This document shows positions 6,290-14,522 of a stretch of 16,543 bases of DNA, piece by piece. The position numbers and the translations under genes are program-made. This DNA is from Bacteroidota bacterium (GTDB lineage Bacteria; Bacteroidota; Bacteroidia; NS11-12g; UBA9320), in NCBI GenBank assembly GCA_003484585.1, contig DNBZ01000358.1, forward strand, positions 1 through 16,543, read 5' to 3'. Under the pieces are notes generated by a model. The model was given only the letters and a program-made list of their open reading frames with translations. It made no database searches and was not told the origin of the DNA. Each line of letters starts with the position of its first letter. Position 1 is the stretch's first letter.

Positions 6290-7150
6290 TTGAAGGACAA
6301 CAAATTAAGTATATTAATCGTAACACCGAACCTCAATGGTGCAAGATTTTTAAAGGATTGTATTGAATCCATTCAAAGGCAGGATTATCCTGCAATAAAA
6401 CATGTAGTAATCGATGGGGGTTCTACAGATGAGTCTCTAGAAATTTTAAAATGTTACTCAGTGGACTATGAGATTGTTCCAGAGCTTAATAACTATGAAG
6501 CTATCCATTATGGGTTTAAAAAGTATCCTTCTGATATTCAGGCATGGTTAAATGCCGATGATATTTATAGAGATGGAGCTTTGTATTCTGTTATGCAGGT
6601 TTTTAATACATCAAGTCACGTTTGGTGGCTAACAGGAATACCCTCTTTGACAGATTCGACAGGAAGAATAAAGCCAATAACATCTCTTCCTTGTCCATTA
6701 TTTTCTAAATACTTCTATCTACAGAGAAGTCGTAAGTATATACAACAAGAATCAACGTTTTGGAGGAGCAAGCTTTATACTACGGTAAACGGCTTGTCTA
6801 CAGACTACAAGTATGCCAACGATTATTTGTTATGGTTCAGTTTTTTTAAACATACTAAGCTCTACACCTTACCTCAAATTTTAGCTAGTTTTCGAGAACA
6901 TGGTGAGGGTCAAATTTCAGTAAAAAACAGAGAGAAATACAAGGGTGAAGTCGAGGATATTATTGCTAAAAACAAAATAGTACTGAATCCAATAAAGATC
7001 TGGGTAATGAAAATTTTATTGTTTTTCGATTTTATTATACTGAATACTCCTAAAATAAGGGGAAAGTATATGAAGTCGAAATTTCGACAAAAATTCTTAG
7101 CTTTTGCCCCTTTAATTACATTCCAAAATTCAGATGTAAAAGTACTTTAA
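6290..7150 (+). CDS. GT2-family glycosyltransferase, TTG start
   Basis: The 286-residue protein is a GT-A enzyme of family 2. The N-terminal LSILIVTPNLNG (6-17) is the first strand of the nucleotide-binding fold, IDGGSTDES (41-49) is the donor-binding motif, and AWLNADDIY (85-93) carries the metal-binding NADD. FWRS and DYLLWFSFF further on fit the acceptor half of WcaA-like glycosyltransferases. The start appears to be TTG at 6290: an in-frame TAG is at 6284-6286 and the first strand begins only five codons later, so no ATG start is possible without losing the fold. The C-terminal 60 residues are basic and hydrophobic and may bind the membrane. It is divergent from the GT4 gene and converges with porU2, 10 bases between the stops. 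The sugar specificity is unknown. Confidence 0.85.
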   Translation: MKDNKLSILIVTPNLNGARFLKDCIESIQRQDYPAIKHVVIDGGSTDESLEILKCYSVDYEIVPELNNYEAIHYGFKKYPSDIQAWLNADDIYRDGALYSVMQVFNTSSHVWWLTGIPSLTDSTGRIKPITSLPCPLFSKYFYLQRSRKYIQQESTFWRSKLYTTVNGLSTDYKYANDYLLWFSFFKHTKLYTLPQILASFREHGEGQISVKNREKYKGEVEDIIAKNKIVLNPIKIWVMKILLFFDFIILNTPKIRGKYMKSKFRQKFLAFAPLITFQNSDVKVL

Positions 7151-7160
7151 TACGATGTTA

Positions 7161-10100
7161 CTACCTCGCTAAATATATTTTCCCAAAGCCATTTTGAAAG
7201 AATTGATCACCTTCAGTATCTCTGTGAGCTATATTCTCGCCATCTATTATAGCAGTGACTTTATACAAGTAGACTCCATTTGCAAGTGGATCTCCATACT
7301 CATCGGTCCCGTCCCAAGTAAATTCTGATATATTATTGCCAATTCGTATTGATCCCAATTCATATTGTGATATTTCTCGGACAACTTTTCCTGTTATCGT
7401 TATAATCTGAATCTTCATATAGTCTGGGACCTTTGAACCTGTCAATGTATATACAAACTTCATCTGCGTGCTAAATGGATTGGGGTATGGATATATATTA
7501 GAAATGCTTGCTTCTCGGATTACTTTGAAATGAATTTGATATCCATCATTACTTGATAAATTGCCACTAGCGTCCCTAACTTTTGCCTTTAAAAAATAGT
7601 CTCCACTAGGAAGTTCGTTTGTATTATACGTAAGAGTTGCTTCTTCTTGCGGTTTAGACGCTGGAGTGAAGAGTACATTTGTCAATGAGGTATTTATAGT
7701 GTCCGTTTGACCATCAGGTTTAACTAAGGTAGCCCAAATAGTGGAAGGGTCACTAAGAGCTAAATGAGGATTATCGTCATTGGCGGTTATTAGGATAGAA
7801 GTATTTGGTGAAACTATGTCGTTATTTAAAATATGCTTGCCATCAAAAACTACATCTAATAGAGGATTCTTATTGTCTTTTGTAATTATGAAATTCTTAC
7901 TGAAGTAGTTGTTCTCATAGGTGTGTTCATTTACTTGCTTATCTGAGTTTACTGATAGAAGTAATTGGTAGTCTCCACTAATGTTATTCGTTTCAATAGT
8001 ATCTTTTATTAAAACACTACTATTTGCTTGAATAGAATCAAGTGCTGTCCATTTTAGAGTATCTGTTATTCCTGTATTATTATTTCTAAGCGAAAGTAAA
8101 TAGTTACTAGAGTCAAAAGTATTGTCTCTTATGTTGGTGAAGTTTATTGAGAACTTGAGAGGGTCACCTTGTGCAAGAGTGTCACTAATAAATGTGTATT
8201 TATCATCAAAGTGAACAGTACCTTCAGAAACTTCTTTATAATTTATTTTCCAACGTTTTATATTGAAGGCAGTTCGTTTATCTAGATCTATTATGTCAAT
8301 TTTAAACCGTAAGAATGGGAATGTGTTAGCATCTATATGACTGAGATTTATTGAGGTCTTATTAATGTGTACATTATCAATATTTTGCCAGTCATTGCCA
8401 TTTTTACTACCTAATAGGGTGATATTAAAACTGTCCGTTGAGGTAATTGACGAACTATCCATATATATGGTTAGCTTCTCCCAACCGTTTGAAGGTCCAA
8501 TAACCTTAGATGATATAGAACCACTGGTGACACGTGGAGTAAAAGAAGAAGAGACTGCAAGTAATTGTTCCCTAGGTGGAGTTACAGTGCTAGCATAGTC
8601 TCCAAGATATTCCGTGGCAGAGCCGGGTGAAGAGCCTTTTGTTCCGTAGATTCCAAAGGGTTCTCCATTTTTTACAGATTGAAGTTGCAGCATCCCAAAT
8701 TTCTCAAGTTCATTCCACAAATCCGTAGACCAAAGTTCTGTCTTGCTAGTATAGGTGCTCATCATAACTATATGGTATCCGTGCGGCACTCTTCTTAGTA
8801 GACTTATCATTGAGTCTTGATTTGCTGCCACGTCAGTATTGTAATGGTATACTCCAGATTTATTGCCAACTACTGTGTATTTAGATACAGGAGGGGTCCA
8901 CCAAGGGCTTGGAGATACAACATTGAACGTATTATTGTCTTCAGAATATCTCTCGTCTGTATCTGGATTGATTATCATAAAAACTGATCCTGTGAACGGC
9001 CACCAATTTAGCAAAGCGGGGTATCCATCTATTATAATCCAACGATTTGCGTATTTCCCGGCATCTTGGCCATATGTGCTTATTTGATATTCTGCAGAGT
9101 TAGTTCGCTGAAAGTCAAAATTTCCATTTGCACTATCTACATTAATGAATTTTTTGGTGGTATTGTAAAATTTCCATTTGTTCCCTTGTGTCCATCCGGG
9201 CAAATCATTCTTTAAGTATCCGAAAGTTCTATACGTCCAATCGGACTCTACTCCATTTTCTATGAAACGACAACGGATATAGTAGTCTTTATTTTCGAAT
9301 GGTGGTATGGCGATTGTTTCCCTAATGAGAGTCTTTGAGGAATTTAAATTTTTAGAACCTACCGGGTTACCAAAATAGGGAAGACTATCCCATTCCAATA
9401 GTATATTTCTTGCTATTCCCGCATAACCAGGAATTTGAATTGTTAAATTGACGTTGGCGTCAGAGACGATAGCATCTTCTATTGGAAGCAATATAGATGG
9501 ACTCTTTTGTTTGATAAGATGTTGTAGACTAAAAGTGTTGTTAGATTCTCCCAAAGGAAGCAATTCAGAGATGGAGTTAGCACTATCCAGGGTTATATTA
9601 AAATTTATAAAACCCTTGAGCTCTCTATTTGGTAAACGAATTGCGTAAGTTTCTTTATACGAAGGACCCGTAATAGTCAATTTCTTTGAAGCTAAAGTGC
9701 CGGATTGGCTATTGGATGCATTTATACTAATAGTCAGAAGTGCAGCATCACTTATTCCCAGATTCTTGATGTCTAATACGATTTCTATGGAGTCGGATGC
9801 CGCTATGTGTTCGTTTATCTTACCGCTAGAAACAAAATAATCAGGCTTCTCCGGAGTAAATATATCTAGTACAGGGTCTCCATGATATACCAATTGACGT
9901 GCTTCTAGTATAGATATTGGTTGGCTAGGAGATCCGTAATTTTCAGACGCTTTTTTCATGGCTTGTCCTATACCTTGACCATACGTGGTATTAAAGAGAG
10001 CTTTATGTATCTCAAGGGTGTGCACGAATAAAGGTTGTGTAAATCCATATGTAGAACTAGCTACCCATCCGAGTGCTCCATTATTAGGCTCAAAAAGGAA

Positions 10101-12110
10101 TTTTTCGGCGAGTGAGAGATCTTCGTAAGTGTTGCCTAGTGCACATCCGTTAAATAGGAAGATGGGTGTTTTGCCGAAATTATTCAATTGATCTGGTTCA
10201 CCTAAAGAGATTTCCGTGACTTGTGCTGCCCCATGTCCAAAATAGGAGAGCAAGCACGCTCCTTTATTCAGTTCTTCCTGTATTTGGCCTGTAAGACTAG
10301 TCTGAACAGGCACAGGTTCGCTTTTAGAAAACAAGACTCTGTATCCACCCAAACTGCGTTGTTTTATTACATTGTAGTAGCTATTTAGGTATCCTTTAAA
10401 TGTTTCATTTTCATCCCCATTTCCGCCAGCGAGTTGGATTACTTTCTTTTGCCAATCTGCATTAGGCTGATATTCAAATGCTTTAAGCTTTTCTAAATAA
10501 TTGTCTATTTGATCGTTGCTCCTAGCAGGTATACGGCCTATGCCGTAGTCTATATTAAGTCTGGTGCTATTTAGTGGAGATACGTATAAGTAATCGCTTG
10601 CGGGTAGTCCAATGGCTGGCACTAAATTATAAGCATTTTTACGAACATAATCTCTTCTTATTCTACTATACAGTTGACCTTTTCCTAATATTAGTATGCT
10701 CTTTAAATTAGGGAGAAGTTGGTCAAAAGTTTCAATAAAATTTCTGACTGCTAAAGGTGATTCAATTCCGTATCCATATCGTTCATATAAATCTTGAACA
10801 TATACGATCTCAACAATGTGAGACCCTCCGTCTGTACTTTCTCGGTAGTATTTGTATTTCAGAGCACCTGCTGCTAATTTCTTGTTGGTGATGATCAGAT
10901 AGTCTACGGAAATGTTTGGTGAGTAGGTTAACATTTCTACCTTTTCAATACTCAGAATTTGTTTTATCTCTGTTTCATCTTGTATTAAATACTCTATTTT
11001 TCCTGAGTTTGGCAGGTTAAAAAATATATGGTTGTCAGTTTGTTTGTCTGCTTTAATTCTTTTTTTGGATGATAAATCATAAACTAGGGGAGCAGACTTG
11101 ATATCTGGGTAATTTGAAAAATCAAAAAAGCTGGAGGTGAAGTTCGAATTGACGTGAAGCTCTGAATTGTTCTCTAGATCAAACAGTCTAGGATAGGTGA
11201 TTTTAAGACGACTTACATTGAAGCCACTCCCGCCAAATGTGATTTCTCCCATATATACTGCTGTGGTTGGGTTTAATTCGCTAACGGCTATGTCCGCAGA
11301 AATAGCTATGCGTTCATATCCTAGTGTTTTCTGTCGAGCAATTATGTTGGTACGTGAATTAACAGATAATCCAAACTCGTGGTTGTAATTATTTACAATT
11401 ACACTAGTGTTGTGGTTTCCAGAATAAGCTATGGCTTCTATGGAAGCATTTGGGCCACTAGTATCTATTGCGGGCAAAGTTACATTAAATTGACCTTGAG
11501 AACTCCATACCCACTTGTGAAAACCCTCGCCACCAGTATACTCTGAGTACAGCTGACCTCCATCATTATTGAGAGGAATGCCTGCAAAATAATCACTCGT
11601 ATATACCTGGGTAGTCGAGTGCATGAAGGATGTATTGGAGGTCTTCCCAGTATAATTATTGTCGTAGTATGCTGTGAATCTCTTAGAACTAGGCGAGGTA
11701 GACCATGTGAGATAGTATGAAGATGTATCCGTGAATATGCTGTAGTCTTTGTGAGGTTGATCTGATGCTGATTTGTATAATGCAGACTCTAAAGTACCGT
11801 CATTTTTCTGACCATAAAATTCAATGACATCTCCTTGATCAAAAGATCCATCTTGTCCGCCACTCACATATAGGTGCTGTTCCTCTCCATTGCGAAAAAG
11901 CTGAAAATTTCGAGGGTCTATTTTATCTAGTGCTATGCCTAATGCCGAGAGATTCGAAAATTCTATTTTATAGATACCCTCTTCACCTATTGGTATTTTG
12001 TAATATTCTTGTCCATCTACTATCCATTCATCTCCAGTCTGACAGTATGAAGAATTGGATAAGAAAATGAATATTGCGAGGAGTATTAGAGGGCTGGTAA
12101 ATTTAGGCAT
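7161..12110 (-). CDS. porU2: PorU2-like C25 (gingipain) family protein of the type IX secretion system
   Basis: This 1649-residue secreted protein starts with a signal peptide (1 to about 23, ending SYCQ). A C25 gingipain-like domain spans about 400-750, with catalytic His626 in SYFGHGA and Cys656 in FNGCALGN, about 30 residues apart as in gingipains. Then follow a CARDB-like domain (about 757-865), an Ig/Fn3-like region (about 870-966), an ILEI/PANDER-like region (about 1015-1160, with GYHIVMMSTY and FGIYGTKGS), a discoidin-like stretch (about 1180-1290), another CARDB-like region, an Ig-like region, and a C-terminal FlgD-like domain (about 1535-1620) containing YPYPNPF. PorU cleaves the C-terminal signal of T9SS cargo and attaches it to A-LPS; PorU2 proteins are its longer, less studied relatives. 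A TAnnTTTG box lies 27 bases upstream of the start. Canonical PorU is usually shorter, near 1100-1200 residues. Confidence 0.83.
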   Translation of the reverse strand: MPKFTSPLILLAIFIFLSNSSYCQTGDEWIVDGQEYYKIPIGEEGIYKIEFSNLSALGIALDKIDPRNFQLFRNGEEQHLYVSGGQDGSFDQGDVIEFYGQKNDGTLESALYKSASDQPHKDYSIFTDTSSYYLTWSTSPSSKRFTAYYDNNYTGKTSNTSFMHSTTQVYTSDYFAGIPLNNDGGQLYSEYTGGEGFHKWVWSSQGQFNVTLPAIDTSGPNASIEAIAYSGNHNTSVIVNNYNHEFGLSVNSRTNIIARQKTLGYERIAISADIAVSELNPTTAVYMGEITFGGSGFNVSRLKITYPRLFDLENNSELHVNSNFTSSFFDFSNYPDIKSAPLVYDLSSKKRIKADKQTDNHIFFNLPNSGKIEYLIQDETEIKQILSIEKVEMLTYSPNISVDYLIITNKKLAAGALKYKYYRESTDGGSHIVEIVYVQDLYERYGYGIESPLAVRNFIETFDQLLPNLKSILILGKGQLYSRIRRDYVRKNAYNLVPAIGLPASDYLYVSPLNSTRLNIDYGIGRIPARSNDQIDNYLEKLKAFEYQPNADWQKKVIQLAGGNGDENETFKGYLNSYYNVIKQRSLGGYRVLFSKSEPVPVQTSLTGQIQEELNKGACLLSYFGHGAAQVTEISLGEPDQLNNFGKTPIFLFNGCALGNTYEDLSLAEKFLFEPNNGALGWVASSTYGFTQPLFVHTLEIHKALFNTTYGQGIGQAMKKASENYGSPSQPISILEARQLVYHGDPVLDIFTPEKPDYFVSSGKINEHIAASDSIEIVLDIKNLGISDAALLTISINASNSQSGTLASKKLTITGPSYKETYAIRLPNRELKGFINFNITLDSANSISELLPLGESNNTFSLQHLIKQKSPSILLPIEDAIVSDANVNLTIQIPGYAGIARNILLEWDSLPYFGNPVGSKNLNSSKTLIRETIAIPPFENKDYYIRCRFIENGVESDWTYRTFGYLKNDLPGWTQGNKWKFYNTTKKFINVDSANGNFDFQRTNSAEYQISTYGQDAGKYANRWIIIDGYPALLNWWPFTGSVFMIINPDTDERYSEDNNTFNVVSPSPWWTPPVSKYTVVGNKSGVYHYNTDVAANQDSMISLLRRVPHGYHIVMMSTYTSKTELWSTDLWNELEKFGMLQLQSVKNGEPFGIYGTKGSSPGSATEYLGDYASTVTPPREQLLAVSSSFTPRVTSGSISSKVIGPSNGWEKLTIYMDSSSITSTDSFNITLLGSKNGNDWQNIDNVHINKTSINLSHIDANTFPFLRFKIDIIDLDKRTAFNIKRWKINYKEVSEGTVHFDDKYTFISDTLAQGDPLKFSINFTNIRDNTFDSSNYLLSLRNNNTGITDTLKWTALDSIQANSSVLIKDTIETNNISGDYQLLLSVNSDKQVNEHTYENNYFSKNFIITKDNKNPLLDVVFDGKHILNNDIVSPNTSILITANDDNPHLALSDPSTIWATLVKPDGQTDTINTSLTNVLFTPASKPQEEATLTYNTNELPSGDYFLKAKVRDASGNLSSNDGYQIHFKVIREASISNIYPYPNPFSTQMKFVYTLTGSKVPDYMKIQIITITGKVVREISQYELGSIRIGNNISEFTWDGTDEYGDPLANGVYLYKVTAIIDGENIAHRDTEGDQFFQNGFGKIYLAR

Positions 12111-12136
12111 GTCCTTTAGTATATTTGGATTGTTTA

Positions 12137-12144
12137 CAAAACTA
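12137..12144 (-). promoter_or_regulatory. Putative -7 promoter box for porU2
   Basis: Read on the minus strand this is TAGTTTTG, an exact TAnnTTTG match, 26 bases before the porU2 ATG (12110). Transcription would start near 12130, giving a leader of about 20 bases. The -33 region is unconvincing. Confidence 0.42.
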
Positions 12145-12238
12145 ATAAATTTATAGTGTACCTAAGGCCTGACGGTTTTCAATTATTACACAGTTATGTA
12201 TATTTTATCCGAAAACTTTTTCCTAATCTGGGAATCTT

Positions 12239-12246
12239 TAACTTCG
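12239..12246 (+). promoter_or_regulatory. Possible -7 box for scoAB
   Basis: TAACTTCG is one base from TAnnTTTG and lies 12 bases before the ATG at 12259, with a TTTT run (12217-12221) about 17 bases upstream in the -33 region. If it is the promoter, the ATG at 12196 would lie outside the message, which supports 12259 as the start. Confidence 0.3.
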
Positions 12247-12258
12247 CAAGACGATTGT

Positions 12259-12957
12259 ATGAACAAAGTAGTAAAAAATGCAAATGAGGCTATAAAAGGA
12301 ATATCGGATGGTATGACTCTTATGTTAGGAGGTTTTGGCCTCTGTGGTATTCCAGAAAATAGCATCAATGCCTTGGTAATATCTGGAGTGAAAAACCTAA
12401 CCTGTATAAGCAACAATGCAGGTGTAGATGATTTCGGTATTGGATTGATGCTTCAGCGGAGCCAAGTAAAGAAGATGATCTCTAGTTATGTAGGAGAAAA
12501 CGACGAATTTGAACGCCAGATGCTTTCTGGAGATTTGGAAGTAGATCTAATCCCACAAGGTTCTTTAGCTGAGAGATGTAGAGCAGGCGGAGCTGGGATT
12601 CCGGCTTTTTTCACACCTGCAGGATATGGTACAGAAGTAGCTAACGGAAAAGAAGTAAGATATTTCGATGGTAAACCTTATATACTAGAGTCAGCACTAC
12701 AGGCTGATTATGCTTTAGTAAAGGCATGGAAAGGTGATCGTTACGGAAATATTATTTTTAAAGGAACTGCTCGTAACTTCAATCCTGTCATGGCTATGGC
12801 CGGAAAAATTACAGTTGTAGAAGTAGAAGAACTTGTAGAGCCTGGAGGGTTGGATCCTAATTTCATCCATATTCCTGGAGTATTCGTTCAGCGTATCTTT
12901 CAAGGCACAGGCTATGAAAAACGTATCGAACAACGAACAACTAGGCCAAAGGCGTAG
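12259..12957 (+). CDS. scoA: 3-oxoacid CoA-transferase subunit A (SCOT alpha)
   Basis: With subunit B this protein forms succinyl-CoA:3-ketoacid CoA-transferase, which moves CoA from succinyl-CoA to acetoacetate or another 3-oxoacid in ketone-body and branched-chain amino-acid metabolism, in the cytoplasm. The family-I signature is complete near the N-terminus: [17 protein letters not shown] (about 16-32). [15 protein letters not shown] and the C-terminal [15 protein letters not shown] are also typical. I place the start at 12259 ([11 protein letters not shown]), giving the usual 232 residues. An in-frame ATG at 12196 would add 21 residues with no family counterpart and lies upstream of the likely promoter box. 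scoB follows after 75 bases. An acetate- or butyrate-type CoA-transferase is possible, but the fit to SCOT is good. Confidence 0.9.
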   Translation: MNKVVKNANEAIKGISDGMTLMLGGFGLCGIPENSINALVISGVKNLTCISNNAGVDDFGIGLMLQRSQVKKMISSYVGENDEFERQMLSGDLEVDLIPQGSLAERCRAGGAGIPAFFTPAGYGTEVANGKEVRYFDGKPYILESALQADYALVKAWKGDRYGNIIFKGTARNFNPVMAMAGKITVVEVEELVEPGGLDPNFIHIPGVFVQRIFQGTGYEKRIEQRTTRPKA

Positions 12958-13032
12958 TTGTAAATTTCAAATCATAGGCGAGCTTAAGCCAAATCGTAAT
13001 TGCTCTCAATAATCGTAAAATCGTACACTCGA

Positions 13033-13686
13033 ATGTTAGATAGAAATCAAATCGCTCAACGAATCGCACAGGAACTACAAAACGGGTGGTATGTCAATCT
13101 CGGAATCGGTATTCCTACGCTAGTCGCTAATTATATCCCAGAAGGAATTGATGTAGAGTTTCAATCGGAGAATGGACTATTAGGAATGGGCCCATTTCCA
13201 TTTGAGGGAGAGGAAGATGCAGATCTTATCAATGCTGGCAAGCAGACTGTGACTATGATGAAAGGTGGAAGTATATTCGATTCGAGTATGAGTTTTGCGA
13301 TGATCAGAGGACAGCATGTTCAGCTTACTGTCCTTGGTGCTATGGAAGTGTCAGATAGTGGTGATATCGCCAACTGGAAGATTCCAGGTAAGATGGTGAA
13401 AGGTATGGGTGGTGCTATGGATTTAGTAGCATCAGCTGATAATATCATAGTGGCTATGAGTCACACAAACCGTAAAGGTCAATCTAAGTTATTGCGTCAG
13501 TGCTCATTACCGCTTACAGGTGTGAAGTGTGTCAAGAAAGTCGTTACCAATATGGCGGTATTAGATATTACTCCTAATGGATTCGAGCTACTAGAACGAG
13601 CACCTGGCGTCTCATTAGAAGAGATACAAGCAGCTACAGAAGGAAGGCTGATTATTGATGGAGATGTTCCAGAGATGAAGCTGTGA
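13033..13686 (+). CDS. scoB: 3-oxoacid CoA-transferase subunit B (SCOT beta)
   Basis: This is the catalytic half of the CoA-transferase. Glu46, in the family signature FQSENGLLG (43-51), is the residue that forms the glutamyl-CoA thioester intermediate. NLGIGIPTLVANYI (22-35) and GAMDLVASADNIIVAMSHT further on are standard for the beta subunit. From the ATG at 13033 (MLDRNQIAQRIAQEL) it has 217 residues, the normal size. A TTG at 13000 would add 11 residues that do not belong to the family. It lies 75 bases after scoA on the same strand and no promoter or terminator is seen between them, so they are most likely one operon. The gap contains several near-repeats of AATCGTAA that I could not assign a role. 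Confidence 0.92.
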   Translation: MLDRNQIAQRIAQELQNGWYVNLGIGIPTLVANYIPEGIDVEFQSENGLLGMGPFPFEGEEDADLINAGKQTVTMMKGGSIFDSSMSFAMIRGQHVQLTVLGAMEVSDSGDIANWKIPGKMVKGMGGAMDLVASADNIIVAMSHTNRKGQSKLLRQCSLPLTGVKCVKKVVTNMAVLDITPNGFELLERAPGVSLEEIQAATEGRLIIDGDVPEMKL

Positions 13687-13741
13687 AAGTAAACGCTAAA
13701 CAAAACGATCGTGATGGTTACAAAGTTATTTATCTAGTAAG

Positions 13742-13765
13742 GTGAGCTTTATCATAAACGTTCAC
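13742..13765 (+). terminator. Weak hairpin downstream of scoB
   Basis: GTGAGC (13742-13747) can pair with GTTCAC (13760-13765) using one G-T pair, continued after a bulged C by TTTA with TAAA around a three-base loop. It lies about 55 bases after the scoB stop. No T run follows, so a true terminator is uncertain. The rest of the 294-base gap 13687-13980 shows only a short AGAACA/TGTTCT hairpin (13817-13832) and no gene. Confidence 0.22.
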
Positions 13766-13980
13766 TGAGAAATCAATCATTACTCATCAATAAATAAAGC
13801 CCAACTTTCTATAGTTAGAACATGGTTGTTCTGTGCTAGATTTATGGGATGAGCCAAGATTAGGATGGGATTTTGAAACTTTTGAAATTTCTTGTTTAGT
13901 TCATTGCTCTAATTGTTGTACTTTGACTACTTCCATGGTTATGCACAAACACAAAATAGTTGAACTGTAGCGTAATTAGA

Positions 13981-14262
13981 TCAGTATAAGCTGTCCCTCT
14001 TATTAAATCTGGCATTTGAGCCATTATTTGCATTGTCGGTACATGACCATCTACTAAGAATTAATGTTTGTCTATAATCAAAATTTATGTTGCTTACATC
14101 TTTAAGTTTAGACTTGATTTTGGCTAACTGATCTTCAGTGGTCATATGTGAAATCTTTACTTCTTTATAGTCTGCAAAAAAAATTAAAAAGGTAGGTAGA
14201 TTTTTGGGTTGGCAGCTTGCCAATAAAAAGGTAAGAATGCTCAGTGAAAGTATATGTTTCAT
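13981..14262 (-). CDS. Small putative lipoprotein, family not recognised
   Basis: The 93-residue frame begins MKHILSLSILTFLLASCQ, a convincing lipoprotein signal peptide with the lipobox LASC, so mature Cys17 would be lipidated and the protein held in the envelope. The next part, with LPTFLIFFADYKEVKI and a charged helix TTEDQLAKIKSKLKDV, looks like a real small domain. The last 24 residues are polar, low in hydrophobics and rich in Asn, Arg and Ser, and could be the out-of-frame tail of a truncated or frameshifted gene; reading on in other frames I found no clear continuation. I do not recognise the family and infer no function beyond envelope location. It is isolated, and divergent from bamD. 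Confidence 0.5.
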   Translation of the reverse strand: MKHILSLSILTFLLASCQPKNLPTFLIFFADYKEVKISHMTTEDQLAKIKSKLKDVSNINFDYRQTLILSRWSCTDNANNGSNARFNKRDSLY

Positions 14263-14460
14263 ATCCTTTAATTATTTCGTAAGCAATATATTGGTTCTAT
14301 TGTAAGATTATTGGTATGTAAAGAATACATAGACTATATAATTAACCTCACCTTAACAGACATACTCTAGCTCATTTTCGTTTAGTCTTGAAAGGTAAGT
14401 GATTGATAGACAGAACATAAGATTCGTTAATTATCACAACCATTATTCATAAAAATGTTG

Positions 14461-14468
14461 TAATTTTG
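14461..14468 (+). promoter_or_regulatory. Putative -7 promoter box for bamD-rpoZ
   Basis: TAATTTTG is an exact TAnnTTTG match. Transcription would begin near 14474, giving a leader of about 50 bases, the longest inferred in this window. No clear -33 TTTG is seen at the usual distance. The rest of the 260-base gap 14263-14522 has no gene. Confidence 0.45.
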
Positions 14469-14496
14469 CAGGCTTGATGGGAATAAGGGCTAATCC

Positions 14497-14509
14497 ATTG
14501 ATCATCAAT
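14497..14509 (+). repeat. 13-base dyad in the bamD leader
   Basis: ATTGAT-C-ATCAAT is a perfect dyad. Its right half CATCAA (14503-14508) can also pair with TTGATG at 14474-14479 (6 bp), so two leader folds compete. It lies 14-26 bases before the bamD start, close enough to affect ribosome access. A role is not shown. Confidence 0.35.
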
Positions 14510-14522
14510 AAGATATAAAAGG

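Noticed and set aside
12196..12258. Upstream in-frame ATG for scoA adding 21 residues
   Set aside because: The extra residues have no counterpart in the family, the 232-residue form is the usual size, and the likely promoter box lies inside the extension.
13000..13032. TTG start for scoB adding 11 residues
   Set aside because: An ATG at 13033 gives the standard 217-residue protein starting in the conserved region.
13817..13832. AGAACA-TGGT-TGTTCT hairpin as a terminator
   Set aside because: The stem is only 6 bp and is followed by GTGCTAG with no T run.
13687..14522. CRISPR array, tRNA or mobile-element remains in the gene-poor stretch
   Set aside because: I found no regularly spaced repeats, cloverleaf or transposase fragment; only short dyads and one small lipoprotein gene are supported.
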